A program made the translations under genes and the position numbers. A DNA stretch of 64,000 nucleotides, taken from Planctomycetota bacterium (GTDB lineage: Bacteria; Planctomycetota; J058). The DNA lies in contig JAMLIC010000029.1 of NCBI GenBank assembly GCA_023954375.1, positions 1-64,000 on the forward strand, in the 5' to 3' direction. Every line of letters starts with the position of its first letter. The first letter of the stretch is position 1. Positions 32,600 through 46,639 of this stretch are shown here, piece after piece. Below the pieces are notes generated by a model. That model worked only from the letters and a program-made list of their open reading frames with translations, had not been told where the DNA came from and did no database searches.

Positions 32600-34632
32600 T
32601 GCCCGAGCCCCACGCGGCGGATGTCGTTGAAGAAGACGAGCGCCATGAGGCCGAGGATCAGGAACAGGCCCACCCACTGCGCGTAGGCGAGCACGTCGTT
32701 CGAGACCGGCCGCCCCTTCAGCTTCTCCAGGATCAGGAAGAAGATGTGCCCGCCGTCGAGGACCGGGATGGGGAGGATGTTGATCACGGCCAGGTTCACC
32801 GACAGGATCGCCAGGAGGTGCATGAGCTTGGCGAAGGTGTCCTTGGTCGCGACCGTGTAGGCGACGCTGACGATCTGGATCGGCCCGCCGAGCTCGCGGG
32901 GGCTGACGTCGCCCGTGAGGAACGAGCGGAGCATCATGAAGATCCGCTGGGTCTGGATCGCCGTCTGGTGCATGCCCAGGGCAACGGCCTGGAGCGGGCC
33001 GCGCCGGATGGTCACCTCGCGGTAGGTGGCGGCGAGGCCGAGGTCGCCGTAGGTCTCGCCGGTCTTGAACGGGCGGACGACGGCGGTGCGGGCGGCGGTC
33101 TCGCCGCGAGGGATCCAGGAGAGCTTGAGCGGCTCCTCGCCGCGGGCGCGGAGGACCTGCTTCAGGAGGTCCGGCCCGAAGACCGGCTGCTCCTCGCGCC
33201 AGAGGAGGAACGCGCGGCTGAGCCACACCGACACGACGCGGTCGCCCGGCTGGAGGGTGATCGGCTCGTCCTTCTCGTCGGCCAGCGGGAGGCGCGACGG
33301 GGCGCCGATGACGTCGGCGCGGTACTCGATGCCGATCAGCCAGCGGCCGACGGCGCGGCGCACGGCGAGGCGCTCCTCGGCGCCATCGACGCCCGCCAGG
33401 GCGGCGTCGAGCTGCCGGGTGTTCTGCAGGTCGAGCGCGACCTTCAGCTCGACCTTCTCGAGGCCTCCGTCCGGGCCGGGCCGCTCGACGACGAGCGGGA
33501 CGGGCGCCTCCCCGTGGCGCGCGCCGACCTCCTGCACCGCGTCGCGGAGGTTCGAGTGCGTCACCGGGCTCACGTCGCCGAGCGAGACGATGCGGTCGCC
33601 CACCTGGACGCCGGCCTTCGCGGCGGGCCCCTCGCGCGGGAGCCCGCGCACCCAGGCCTGGTCGGGCAGGTCGAGCCCGAGCGAGAACTCGGGCTTCTGG
33701 GGGACCTGGACCTCGAGCGCAACGAGCTCCGTGGCGGCCGGGGCGCCACCCTCGCCGTAGGTCGTCCGCTCGACCGTGACCGCCGCCTGCCCGCGCGCCT
33801 GCTCGATCGCGCGCGCCACCTGCCGGTCGGTCATGCGCACGGCGGGGTCGACGCGGCTGTCCACGGGCGAGACGTTGAGGACCCGGTCGCTCCGCGACGG
33901 GGTCGCCGGGTGGACCTTGCCCTGCAAGGGCGAGTCGGGCGCGACCGCGCCGACGACCAGCGCGGGCCGGACGCCGATCTGCGCGTAGGAGTCGGCCTCG
34001 CCCCGGAACGGCTTCACGCGGGTGGTGAGGGTCTGGCCGCCGCGGAGGACCCGGAGCTCCATCTCGTCGCTCGAGAGCGCGACCAGGGTCTGCAGGTCCT
34101 GGAACCCGAGCACGTCCGAGCCGTCGATCTCCTGCACGACGTCGCCAGGGCGCAGGTCGGCGCGCGCCGCGGGGCTCCCGGGCTCGATCGAGCCCACCTC
34201 GGGCGCGGTGAACTCGATCCCCAGGCCGAACGCGAGGACGAACGCGAACGCGGCGAAGACGAGGTTCATGACCACGCCGGCGACGAGGATCACGAAGCGC
34301 TTGCCGGCGCTCTTGTTGCGGAAGTCGCGCGCGTCCTCGGTGGCCGGCTGGTTGGGGTCCTCGTCGGCCTGCCCGAGCATGCGCACGTAGCCGCCGAGCG
34401 GGAGGAGGGAGATGCGGTAGTCGGTCTCGCCCCGGCGGAACCCGACCAGGCGCCGGCCGAAGCCGAGCGAGAAGACCTCCACCTTCACGCCGGCCCACTT
34501 CGCCGCCAGGAAGTGGCCGAGCTCGTGGACGAAGATCAGCGCCCCGACGCCGAGGATCACCCCGAGGAGGCCGCGGACGGACGAGGTGTCGACCGCCAGG
34601 AGGGGGAGCCACAGGCTCAGGACGTCAGGCAC
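32596..34632 (-). CDS. rseP: RIP metalloprotease RseP (site-2 protease)
   Basis: 678 residues, well above the roughly 450 of E. coli RseP. HELGH near residue 36 and the C-terminal NILPIPVLDGGH are the zinc-binding site of M50 intramembrane proteases. The extra length lies between membrane helices: PDZ-like segments (SPAARADLRPGDVVQEI, and GPAAKAGVQVGDRIVSL) plus a further region containing LQPGDRVVSVW. It probably cleaves membrane anti-sigma factors or signal-peptide remnants. GTG 34632 is chosen; it overlaps dxr by 16 nt. The dxr-rseP adjacency is common in bacteria. Confidence 0.92.
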   Translation of the reverse strand: MPDVLSLWLPLLAVDTSSVRGLLGVILGVGALIFVHELGHFLAAKWAGVKVEVFSLGFGRRLVGFRRGETDYRISLLPLGGYVRMLGQADEDPNQPATEDARDFRNKSAGKRFVILVAGVVMNLVFAAFAFVLAFGLGIEFTAPEVGSIEPGSPAARADLRPGDVVQEIDGSDVLGFQDLQTLVALSSDEMELRVLRGGQTLTTRVKPFRGEADSYAQIGVRPALVVGAVAPDSPLQGKVHPATPSRSDRVLNVSPVDSRVDPAVRMTDRQVARAIEQARGQAAVTVERTTYGEGGAPAATELVALEVQVPQKPEFSLGLDLPDQAWVRGLPREGPAAKAGVQVGDRIVSLGDVSPVTHSNLRDAVQEVGARHGEAPVPLVVERPGPDGGLEKVELKVALDLQNTRQLDAALAGVDGAEERLAVRRAVGRWLIGIEYRADVIGAPSRLPLADEKDEPITLQPGDRVVSVWLSRAFLLWREEQPVFGPDLLKQVLRARGEEPLKLSWIPRGETAARTAVVRPFKTGETYGDLGLAATYREVTIRRGPLQAVALGMHQTAIQTQRIFMMLRSFLTGDVSPRELGGPIQIVSVAYTVATKDTFAKLMHLLAILSVNLAVINILPIPVLDGGHIFFLILEKLKGRPVSNDVLAYAQWVGLFLILGLMALVFFNDIRRVGLGQ

Positions 34633-35789
34633 CGCTCGGCCTCCTCTCGCGCCCACCGGTCCGCCTCGAGGACCTCCTCGAGGCTCGGCGCCACGAGGTC
34701 GCGTCCCGGCCCGCTTGCCTGGTGGCGCTCGAGGACGCGCTCCGTCGTGCGCACGATCGCGGGGAACGCGATCCGCTCGGCGAGGAACGCGGCCCTGGCC
34801 ACCTCGTTCGCGGCGTTGAACACGGCTCCGGCGACGCCTCCTCGGCGGAGCACATCATAAGCCACATCGAGCGCCGGGAAGCGGGCGCGGTCGACCGCCT
34901 CGAACGTGAGCCGGGCGATCGTGGGCAGGTCGAAGGGCGCGGTCTCGAGCGGCAGCCTCGCCGGGTAGGTGAGGGCGTACTGGATGGGGACGCGCATGTC
35001 CGGGACGCCCATCTGGGCCATCACGGACCCATCCACGAACTCGACCAGCGAGTGAATGATCGACTGAGGGTGGATGACCACGTCGATCTGCTCGGGGGGG
35101 AGGTCGAACAGCCACCGCGCCTCGACGACCTCGAGGGCCTTGTTCATGAGCGTGGCCGAGTCGATCGTGATCGCCGGGCCCATCTTCCACGTGGGGTGGT
35201 TGAGCGCCTCCTCGCGCGTCGCCCGGGCGATCCGCTCGGCGGGCCACTCCCGGAACGGGCCCCCCGAGGCCGTCAGGACCAGCCGCCGCACCTCGCGGGT
35301 CGTGCCGGACTGAAGCGCCTGGAAGATCGCCGAGTGCTCGCTGTCGACCGGGATCAGCTCGGCCCCGTTCTCGCGCGCGATCCGGCCGAGGATCGGTCCG
35401 GTGAGGACCAGGCTCTCCTTGTTCGAGAGGCAGAGGCGACGTCCCCGCCTGGCGGCCTCGAGGACGGCCGGCAGCCCCGCCGCGCCCGTGATCGCGGCCA
35501 GGACGGTGTCGCACGCCGGGTCCGCGACGAGCTCCCGGGCGCCCTCGGGGCCGCAGAGCACCTCGATCCCGGTGCCTGCCAGCGCCCTCGAGAGCTCGCC
35601 GTGGGCCTGCTCTGACGCGACCGCCACGCGCGGGACGCCGTGCTCGCGCGCCTGCGCCGCGAGCAGCTCCCACTGAGCGCCGGCGACGAGCCCGGTGACC
35701 TTGACGCGCTCCGGGCCCATGCTCCGGCAGACGTCGAGCGTGTTGCGCCCGATGGACCCCGTGGAGCCGAGGATGACGACGCCCTTCAC
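34617..35789 (-). CDS. dxr: 1-deoxy-D-xylulose 5-phosphate reductoisomerase
   Basis: 390 residues, normal length. Second enzyme of the MEP isoprenoid pathway, using NADPH and a divalent metal. Motifs are LGSTGSIGRNTL (NADPH), LSNKESLV, VDSEHSA and LTASGGPFR at the active site. GTG 35789 has AGG 6 nt upstream; another GTG at 35795 is less well spaced. It is the first gene of the operon with rseP, the 94-residue gene and kdsD, and is divergent from the rRNA operon. Confidence 0.95.
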   Translation of the reverse strand: MKGVVILGSTGSIGRNTLDVCRSMGPERVKVTGLVAGAQWELLAAQAREHGVPRVAVASEQAHGELSRALAGTGIEVLCGPEGARELVADPACDTVLAAITGAAGLPAVLEAARRGRRLCLSNKESLVLTGPILGRIARENGAELIPVDSEHSAIFQALQSGTTREVRRLVLTASGGPFREWPAERIARATREEALNHPTWKMGPAITIDSATLMNKALEVVEARWLFDLPPEQIDVVIHPQSIIHSLVEFVDGSVMAQMGVPDMRVPIQYALTYPARLPLETAPFDLPTIARLTFEAVDRARFPALDVAYDVLRRGGVAGAVFNAANEVARAAFLAERIAFPAIVRTTERVLERHQASGPGRDLVAPSLEEVLEADRWAREEAERCLTS

Positions 35790-35991
35790 GTGCACCTCAG
35801 GAAGGGAGGGAACAAAGTCTTCGTGGCGTGCCCCTTAGGGCCAGCACACCCGCGCCGCTCGAGGGCGGGCGGACCCGCGGTAGGGGTTCCCCCGCCGGCC
35901 GCATTGTCCGGCTGCCGTCACGAGCCGTCAAGGCGATCCCCATGTCCTGGCGAGGGTTCCGCGCGCGGATGAGTTTTCCATCGCCGCGGGA

Positions 35992-36019
35992 TTGACGGGC
36001 GATCGACCTCGGGTATAAG
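35992..36019 (+). promoter_or_regulatory. rRNA promoter P1
   Basis: TTGACG (35992-35997) and TATAAG (36014-36019) are separated by 16 nt. It is the most distal of four promoters sharing the same spacer. Confidence 0.65.
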
Positions 36020-36109
36020 AGCGCACGTCGACGGCAACCACGTGTTGCCGTCGTGTTCTTTCGAACGCAGCGCCTCGTCCTGCCTCGCTCGCGCGTCCAT
36101 CCCGGACGC

Positions 36110-36137
36110 TTGACGCGCGGCCAGGACGAGGTAGACT
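36110..36137 (+). promoter_or_regulatory. rRNA promoter P2
   Basis: TTGACG (36110-36115) and TAGACT (36132-36137) with a 16-nt spacer. Confidence 0.6.
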
Positions 36138-36213
36138 TCGATTCGCTTCGCGGACCCGTCCGCGAGGGGCGCGACGGCCGTCAGGCGCGCGCCCGACCCG
36201 AAAAAAATCGGGC

Positions 36214-36241
36214 TTGACAGCGAGTCGCGGTCGAATAGACT
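36214..36241 (+). promoter_or_regulatory. rRNA promoter P3 with UP-like A tract
   Basis: TTGACA (36214-36219) and TAGACT (36236-36241) with a 16-nt spacer. A run of seven A residues about 6 nt before the -35 resembles an UP element, which boosts rRNA promoters. Confidence 0.7.
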
Positions 36242-36428
36242 GCGACGCTCCCAACGCGGGAGCGACCCCCTCTCGCACGCGTGAACGCGCGTGTCGCCTG
36301 TGGGGCGCGATCTTTCTGAACTGAGTCGCTTCTCCCTTCGCCGGTGAACGCCGCGCCACTCTGCTGGCCATGGCTCACTGAAAAGATGCTGCTCAACAGC
36401 TCGATAGGGACGAAGCGCACTAGACTGC

Positions 36429-36467
36429 TGGACCCGCTCACCGCACGCTGGTGATGGTGAGGGGGTC
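36429..36467 (+). other. hairpin in rRNA leader
   Basis: GGACCC...TCACC pairs with GGTGA...GGGTCC around a GC-rich loop. It lies between P3 and P4, just after another TAGACT at 36421 that lacks a good -35. It could pause polymerase or define a leader end. No T-run follows, so it is not an intrinsic terminator. Confidence 0.4.
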
Positions 36468-36603
36468 CACGAGATGAGTCACAGCCACCCACCCGGTAGG
36501 CGCGCGAGCGGCCGCCGGTCAACCTCGCTGGTCCAGGCGAGGTGAGTGGCCGTGTCTGCTCTCGGCGGGCCTCGAGGCGCGAGAAAAAAATCTTCTCGCG
36601 GGC

Positions 36604-36631
36604 TTGACGGACGCGCGGTGCCAGGTAGACT
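36604..36631 (+). promoter_or_regulatory. rRNA promoter P4 with UP-like A tract
   Basis: TTGACG (36604-36609) and TAGACT (36626-36631) with a 16-nt spacer. GAAAAAAATC lies about 12 nt upstream. It is the promoter nearest to 16S. Confidence 0.7.
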
Positions 36632-36862
36632 GGCGGCTTCCCCAAAAGGGACAGCCATCCCAGACGGGCGCCTCCTTCGGTTTCGTCGGCCATCCGGCGG
36701 ACACCACGGAGCTGCCCTCGGGGATCTTTCTAGTGAAGACACCAGCGCGGCTCAGCCGCGCGCCTCCCGCGCACGGCGCCTCGCGCGTCGCCGGGAGACG
36801 CGTCCTGGGCAGCCGACGCCTGGGTGCACTCGTGCATCCAGTGCCAGGCCGCTCGGGCGCGG

Positions 36863-36902
36863 GGTTCTTTGAAAATTGATAGTTCGGTGCGTTGGGGGTA
36901 TG
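36863..36902 (+). promoter_or_regulatory. boxA-like motif and 5' arm of 16S processing stem
   Basis: GGTTCTTTGAAAA (36863-36875) resembles the rrn boxA antitermination site. TGATAGTTCGGTGCGT (36877-36892) pairs perfectly with 38765-38780 downstream of 16S. The match extends with one mismatch through GGGGGTATG, giving an RNase III type stem of about 26 bp. Confidence 0.75.
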
Positions 36903-37088
36903 GGGCCCCGCCGGGAATTATCCCGGAAGGGCTCTCTTCTTATACGGCCACTTGCGAGGCCGATAGACGTCGGCGCCTCGTCGAAAGACGGAGCGACGAC
37001 AGACCCCTGACGCATTGCGCAACCATGTTGAGAACCTACTCAATATGAGTTTGTCCAATGCGACGAGGGGTCAGGATTAACACACTTC

Positions 37089-42054
<4,966 letters not shown>

Positions 42055-42253
42055 AGGCATTATTATTTAATAATTTTCATCGCCGCGGCGCTTCCAAGAG
42101 GCGCTCGGTGGCCCGAGCGAGAAGAGAGCCCTTGATCCGGTGCGTCCATGTGGCGCTCCGGTGTGGGTGCTCGAGCGAGAGAGCCACAACAAGAACTCAA
42201 TGACACAACGTCCGTCCGGCCAGCGAGAGCTGGCCGGACGGACACCCGAAATT
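42055..42253 (+). other. 23S-5S spacer with processing stems
   Basis: Contains the 3' arm of the 23S stem (CCACAACAAGAACTCAAT, 42184-42201). A perfect 14-bp hairpin with GAGA loop follows at 42211-42242 (TCCGTCCGGCCAGC). After it, CACCCGAAATTT can pair with the 5' end of 5S. No tRNA is present. Confidence 0.75.
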
Positions 42254-42363
42254 TCCGGGTGACCATGGCGTCAGGGCCACACCTGTATCCATTCCGAACA
42301 CAGAAGTTAAGCCTGGCGCGCCGATGGTACTGTCACAAGCGGGAGAGTAGGTTGTTGCCCGGT
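42254..42363 (+). rRNA. rrf: 5S ribosomal RNA
   Basis: About 110 nt. Conserved core CCATTCCGAACACAGAAGTTAAGC, followed by GCCGATGGTACTG and GGGAGAGTAGG. Ends CCGGGTGACC and GGTTGTTGCCCGG pair to form helix I. It is followed at once by an intrinsic terminator. Confidence 0.93.
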
Positions 42364-42366
42364 TAA

Positions 42367-42406
42367 GAGGGGCCTGCAGGGAGACCTGCAGGCCCCTCTC
42401 CTTTTT
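42367..42406 (+). terminator. rRNA operon intrinsic terminator
   Basis: A perfect 14-bp stem GAGGGGCCTGCAGG, loop GAGA, then CCTGCAGGCCCCTC and TCCTTTTT. It is the strongest intrinsic terminator in the window. Confidence 0.93.
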
Positions 42407-42464
42407 CCGGAGCATCGCTTCCCGCGATGGCCCCTGATCCCTGGGTGACTCGGATCGACTTGGA

Positions 42465-43322
42465 TCAGTTCGGGCGGCGCCACCGCGGGAGCGCCCAGGC
42501 CAGCGCGAAGGCGAGGACCAGGTTCCCGCAGTTGAGGACCAGCGCCAGCAGCAGCATGACCGTCAGGGGCCCGGTGAGGCGAGCGAGGCTCTCGGCGGCG
42601 TCCCCGGGTTGAAGCCGGAGGAGCAGGGCCACGGCGTTCGCGAAGAGCGCGAGGGTGAGCAGGACGAGGAAGCCGGCCAGGCCGCCTCGGAGGTCGGCCC
42701 GGGACGGCGCCAGGTGCGCGCCGACGCACATTGCAAGGTACAGGAACAGCCACGGGCGCCAGCTGAGCGCGCCGTCGCTGAAGACGGTCAGGTAGACGCC
42801 CCGGACGAGGTCGACGAAGCCCCGCGCGACCTCAGGCGGCGGGGCGGCCTCGACGAGCGCGGCGAAGCGGCGAGCCTCGAGGAGCAGCGGGGCGGGGTCG
42901 CGGCTCGTGAGCTGGAGCGCGGCCAGCAGGAACAGCGCGCCGCCGAAGAGCGGGGCCACCCCCATGAGGAACGTGCCGACGACCTTGTGGAGCTCCGCCG
43001 GGCGGAGGCGTGGGACGCGGTATCGGACGTAGCCGAGGACCCCGTCGTCGGGGTCGGGCTCCCAGAGCTTGATCCGCGTGATCTCGATCAGGAAGAGCTT
43101 CCCGACCAGGTAGTGCGAGAGCTCGTGCAGCGGGGTCCCCAGCCAGCCGGTCCAGGTCACCACCCCCTTGAGCCCGATCGCGCGGAAGAGGAAGAGGAAG
43201 ATCCAGCGCTGCGTGAGCGACAGGAGCAGGCCCACCAGGGCGAGGAGCCCGAAGCCGAGCACGACCTGCCGGCAGAACGCGGAGGTCAGGGCCGCGAGGA
43301 AGTCGGCCAGGTTCTGGGCCAT
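42465..43322 (-). CDS. M50-like membrane metalloprotease
   Basis: 285 residues with about six membrane helices. GTPLHELSHYLVG (near 60-72) gives an HExxH zinc site inside a hydrophobic segment, as in intramembrane M50/DUF3267-type proteases. A distal Asp ligand is not obvious, so activity is not certain. ATG 43322 has a GGGAG site, and TATGCT at 43376-43381 may be the -10. It is divergent from the HEAT gene, with two identical palindromes between them. Substrate unknown. Confidence 0.7.
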   Translation of the reverse strand: MAQNLADFLAALTSAFCRQVVLGFGLLALVGLLLSLTQRWIFLFLFRAIGLKGVVTWTGWLGTPLHELSHYLVGKLFLIEITRIKLWEPDPDDGVLGYVRYRVPRLRPAELHKVVGTFLMGVAPLFGGALFLLAALQLTSRDPAPLLLEARRFAALVEAAPPPEVARGFVDLVRGVYLTVFSDGALSWRPWLFLYLAMCVGAHLAPSRADLRGGLAGFLVLLTLALFANAVALLLRLQPGDAAESLARLTGPLTVMLLLALVLNCGNLVLAFALAWALPRWRRPN

Positions 43323-43469
43323 GGGCTCCCGTCCGGCTGTCCGGAGCGGTCCGAGGAGGCCCGCTCCACGGGCGTAGCATAGCGGGCCGGGGCGACGGCC
43401 TCTGCAGGCCTGTCGACCTTGCAGCCACGTCGCCGGGCTTGTCTCGGGCGGGTCCGGCGCGCAGCATGG

Positions 43470-43493
43470 AGGTCGACCTGTGGAGGTCGACCT
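43470..43493. promoter_or_regulatory. paired AGGTCGACCT palindromes
   Basis: Two perfect 10-bp palindromes AGGTCGACCT (43470-43479 and 43484-43493) have centres 14 bp apart, in the divergent region upstream of the HEAT gene. A related GTCGACCT lies at about 43412. The layout resembles a repressor operator, but no regulator is identified. Confidence 0.4.
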
Positions 43494-43517
43494 GGAGGCC
43501 TGGAAGGGCTGGAGGCC

Positions 43518-44108
43518 ATGGGTGTGCGCGATCCGTCCTCGTCGCTCCTGACCGGCGACTCCCGGGAGCGCCTCGAGGCGCTGGAGGCTCTCCTCCGCGC
43601 CGACGAGCGGAAGGCGCCTCGCCTGCTCGAGGCCGCGCTCCCGGACCTCCTCCGCGACGCCGACGACGCCCTCCTCGAGGGGGTCTCGCGGGCGCTCGCC
43701 ATGTCGTCCGAGGACCCGGCCGCGCGGCGCCTCCTGGAGACGCTGGCGGGCCGGGCAGGGGTGGTGCGCGCGGCCGCCCTGCGGGCCCTCCGGGGCGAGG
43801 TCACGGCCCGCCCGAGCAGGGAGAGACCCGAGGAAGCGCCGCCCGCGCCGCCGTCCTCGCCGGCGCCGGGCCCGGGGTCCGAGGGGGAGGCCGCCTGGAC
43901 CGCGCCGTTCGAGGCCGCCCTGGCGGACCCCACCTCGGAGCGGCTCGCGGACGCGGCGCTCGCCCTCGTCGAGCTCACCGCCACCGGAGGCCGGCTCGAC
44001 GGCGCCGAGCGCCTCGCGGGTCGGCTCGCCATGGCGGCGCTCGAGCGCGCGGGGGAGGCGCAGGCCGGCCTGGTGCGCCTGGCGCGCGGGCTCAAGGCCC
44101 TCGCGTAG
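43518..44108 (+). CDS. HEAT-repeat-like hypothetical protein
   Basis: 196 residues. The first 100 are alpha-helical pairs resembling HEAT repeats (RERLEALEALLRADERKAPR). A Pro-rich linker follows, then a second helical segment. No signal peptide or membrane helix is seen. ATG 43518 is chosen because the repeats begin right after it; an upstream extension would be Arg-rich and non-helical. It is probably a scaffold or adaptor. The three-gene operon follows after 211 nt. Confidence 0.6.
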   Translation: MGVRDPSSSLLTGDSRERLEALEALLRADERKAPRLLEAALPDLLRDADDALLEGVSRALAMSSEDPAARRLLETLAGRAGVVRAAALRALRGEVTARPSRERPEEAPPAPPSSPAPGPGSEGEAAWTAPFEAALADPTSERLADAALALVELTATGGRLDGAERLAGRLAMAALERAGEAQAGLVRLARGLKALA

Positions 44109-44220
44109 CTCGGGCTTCGAGACCTCGCGTCGCTCGGGCGCTCGAGCTCCTGCGCCCCCTCTGGCGCTCGACTGCTCCGCGTGCGTCCCTCGCCCGCGGG
44201 TCCGCCCCCCGCCCCGCCGG

Positions 44221-44262
44221 CCCGCGTTGACCGGCCCGCGTTGACCGGCCCGCGTTGACCGG
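44221..44262 (+). repeat. 14-bp tandem triplet covering the -35 box
   Basis: CCCGCGTTGACCGG is repeated three times with no spacer. Each copy carries a TTGACC hexamer; the last forms the -35 of the operon promoter. It could be a regulator array or a slipped duplication of the promoter. Confidence 0.7.
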
Positions 44263-44283
44263 GTGGGCCGGCGGTCCTATCCT
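44255..44283 (+). promoter_or_regulatory. promoter of vWA/FnIII operon
   Basis: TTGACC (44255-44260) and TATCCT (44278-44283) with a 17-nt spacer, about 36 nt before ATG 44320, which has a GAGGAG Shine-Dalgarno. Confidence 0.7.
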
Positions 44284-44319
44284 GATCCGCCCGAGCCGCC
44301 CCCGAGTCGCCGAGGAGCC

Positions 44320-46639
44320 ATGGCCCACTCACCAGCGCCCGGAGCGCCCGGGCCGGCGACCGTGCTGGCGCCGGACCCCGACCTCCTCCCCGCGCTCCGG
44401 CCGCTCGCAGCCCGCCCCGCCGCGCAGGCGGCCCTCCTCTGGCGGCCCCTCGACCCCCTCCAGCCGACGGGGCTGCTCCTCCCGGCCGACCTCCGCGCCG
44501 ACGCGGCCTCGCTCCTCGAGGCGCGCGGCTTCCTCCTCGCGGCCGAGGACCTCGTCCTCGACCCGACGACCCCGAGCCGCGGCCCCGCCGGGGCGCCCCT
44601 GCCGCTCCCCCGCGGCGTCTGCGACCTCTACCTCCCGCGGCGCGCCTGGCGCGACCTGATCCCGGCCCACGGGGGCGCCCCCGACCTGCTCCACGCCGCC
44701 CTCGGGGCGGCGCTCGGCGAGGCGCCCGCGCGCGACCACGACCTCCTCCGCCGCGCCTTCACGGCGCCCGACGTGCTCGCCCTGGGCGACCTCCTCGAGC
44801 GCTCGGCGCTCGCCCCGGGGCCGGCGACCGCGCGCCTCGTGCGCGCCCTGGCCGCCGGGCTCGTCGAGCGCGGGCCCGACCGCACAGGCGACCTCGTCCT
44901 CCTCCTCCAGCACGACCACCGCGACCCCGGCGTCACGCCCCTGGCGCGCCTGGCCCTCGGGGCGGCCCTGTGGCAGCTCGTCGGGCTGGCGCTCCCGCCC
45001 GACGCCGAGGTCGAGGACGCCCTCGCGCGGCGCGCCCTCGACGCGACCCCCGTCGCGCCGCCGCCGGGGCCGTTCGACCCCGCCGCGCCGCTCGACCCGG
45101 ACCTCGTCCGCGCCCTCGAGGCGCGCGCGCGCGAGCCCGACCTCGCCCTGGGCCGCCGCCGCGTCGACCTCGAGCGCCTCGCGGCCGCCGACGGCGCCGA
45201 CGCCCTCGCGGCCGCCGCCCGCCTGGGCCACGACCCGGGCCTCGACGACGGCGCCCGGCTTGCGCTCCTCCTCGCCGACGCCGCCCGCGGCCTCCCCGCC
45301 CCGGACCGCCGCCGCCGCGCCCGGCGCCTCCTGCACGGGCGCGACCCGGCGCGGGCGCACGCGCTCCTGCCCGAGCTCGCCGGCCTCGACCTCGCGCTCG
45401 CCGAGCTCGGCCGCGACCGCGCCCGGGCCCTGCGCCAGGCGCGCGCCCGCCTCGCCGAGCTCGCGGCCCTGCGCGCCGGCGGCCTCGACGGGCAACTCCT
45501 CGCGCCGCGCTCGCGGCCCTGCGCGCCGGCGGCCTCGACGACCGACTCCTCGAGCTCCTCGAGCCGCCCTCGCCGCGGCCGCCGGCGCCGCGCCGGACGA
45601 CCTCCAGGCGCGCGCGGCCCGCCTCGCCGCCTGGGCCGCCGCCGCGACCCCCGTCCCCGCCCACGAGCTCGGCCCGGCCCTCGACGTCCTCGCCCGCGCC
45701 GGCGCCGCCCCCTTCGAGCCGGCCGCCGCCGGCCCGCGCGAGCTGGAGGCGCTCGTGCACCTCGCGCTCGCCCGCCGCCGCCTCGGCGGCGAGCCGCCGC
45801 GCGCCGTCGTCGAGCGCCTGCTCGCGCGCGACGACGACGGCGCGCGCCTCACGCCGCTCGCCGCCCAGCTCGACCGCCAGGCCGTGGCGCTCCTCCTCGG
45901 CCTCGTCCTCCCCGCCGACCGCGCCTTCGAGCTGCTCCAGGGCCTCGGGCCGGAGGAGCGCCTCCTCCTCCTCGCCCCGGCGCTCGACGGCCCGGGCCGC
46001 TGGGAGGCCGCCCACGCCGGGGCCCGCGTCGTGGCCGCCGTCGTCGACCCCGACGCGCTCACGCCTGCCCAGGCCGAGGCCCTCGTGGCGCGCGGCCCGG
46101 TCGACGGCCTCGAGCTCCCCCTGCGCCTCCTCCCCTGCCGGGCCCTCGGCCCCGACCACCTCGCCCTCGTCGCTCCCCGCCTCGAGGGCGAGCCGGCGCC
46201 CGTCGACCCCCCGGTCGACCCCGAGGACATCGCCGACCTGCTGCGCGCCCTGCACGCGCGCGGGCTCGTCCTCGGGCGCGACCCCCGCGCCGCCGCCGTC
46301 CGCCGCCCCGATGGGCGCCCGGGCCTGCGCGGCTTCGACCTCATCGCCTCGGCCGACCCGCAGCGCCGCGCCGCCGGCCAGCGCGCCGACCTCGAGCGCC
46401 TCGCCGCCGGCGGGCCGCCCCCGCGCTCGCGCGCCGACCTGCGCGCCTTCCTCGACGACCTCCTCGCCGAGGGCGCGCCGCTCACGCCCGCCGAGGCGCG
46501 CGACCTCCTGCCGCCCTGGCTCGACGCCCCGCCCGACGTGGTCCGCGACGCGCTCCTCGACCTCGCCGACGAGGCCTGGGCCGCCGGCCGCCCCCTGCGC
46601 GTGGACGAGGCCGGCCGCTTCGCCGCGGGGGTCGCGTGA
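44320..46639 (+). pseudogene. large helical protein, first gene of vWA operon, frame broken
   Basis: Protein-like, leucine-rich helical text runs in one frame from ATG 44320 to about 45490. It passes briefly through another frame (about 45510-45560), then continues in a third from about 45575 (ALAAAAGAAPDDLQARAARL) to the stop at 46639. The break coincides with a 50-bp direct duplication (45459-45508 and 45509-45558). Restored, it would be about 770 residues. No known domain is recognised; no membrane segment is seen. The stop overlaps the vWA gene start by 4 nt. The gene may be inactive, or the break may be an assembly artefact. Confidence 0.65.
45459..45558 (+). repeat. 50-bp tandem duplication
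   Basis: The first 32 bases of each unit, beginning GCTCGCGGCCCTGCGCGCC, are identical at 45459 and 45509; the remainder is diverged. The 50-nt period is not a multiple of three, so it breaks the reading frame. Confidence 0.8.

Larger units (their letters stand above)
35790..37088. other. rRNA operon upstream and leader region
   Basis: No protein gene is supported over this 1.3-kb stretch. It contains at least four sigma70-type promoters reading toward 16S, AT-rich GAAAAAAA tracts upstream of two of them, a stable hairpin near 36429-36467, a boxA-like motif at 36863-36875, and the 5' arm of the 16S processing stem. Confidence 0.75.

Noticed and set aside
36421..36426. A fifth rRNA promoter
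   Set aside because: TAGACT is present, but the 16-nt position upstream reads GCTCGA, not a -35.
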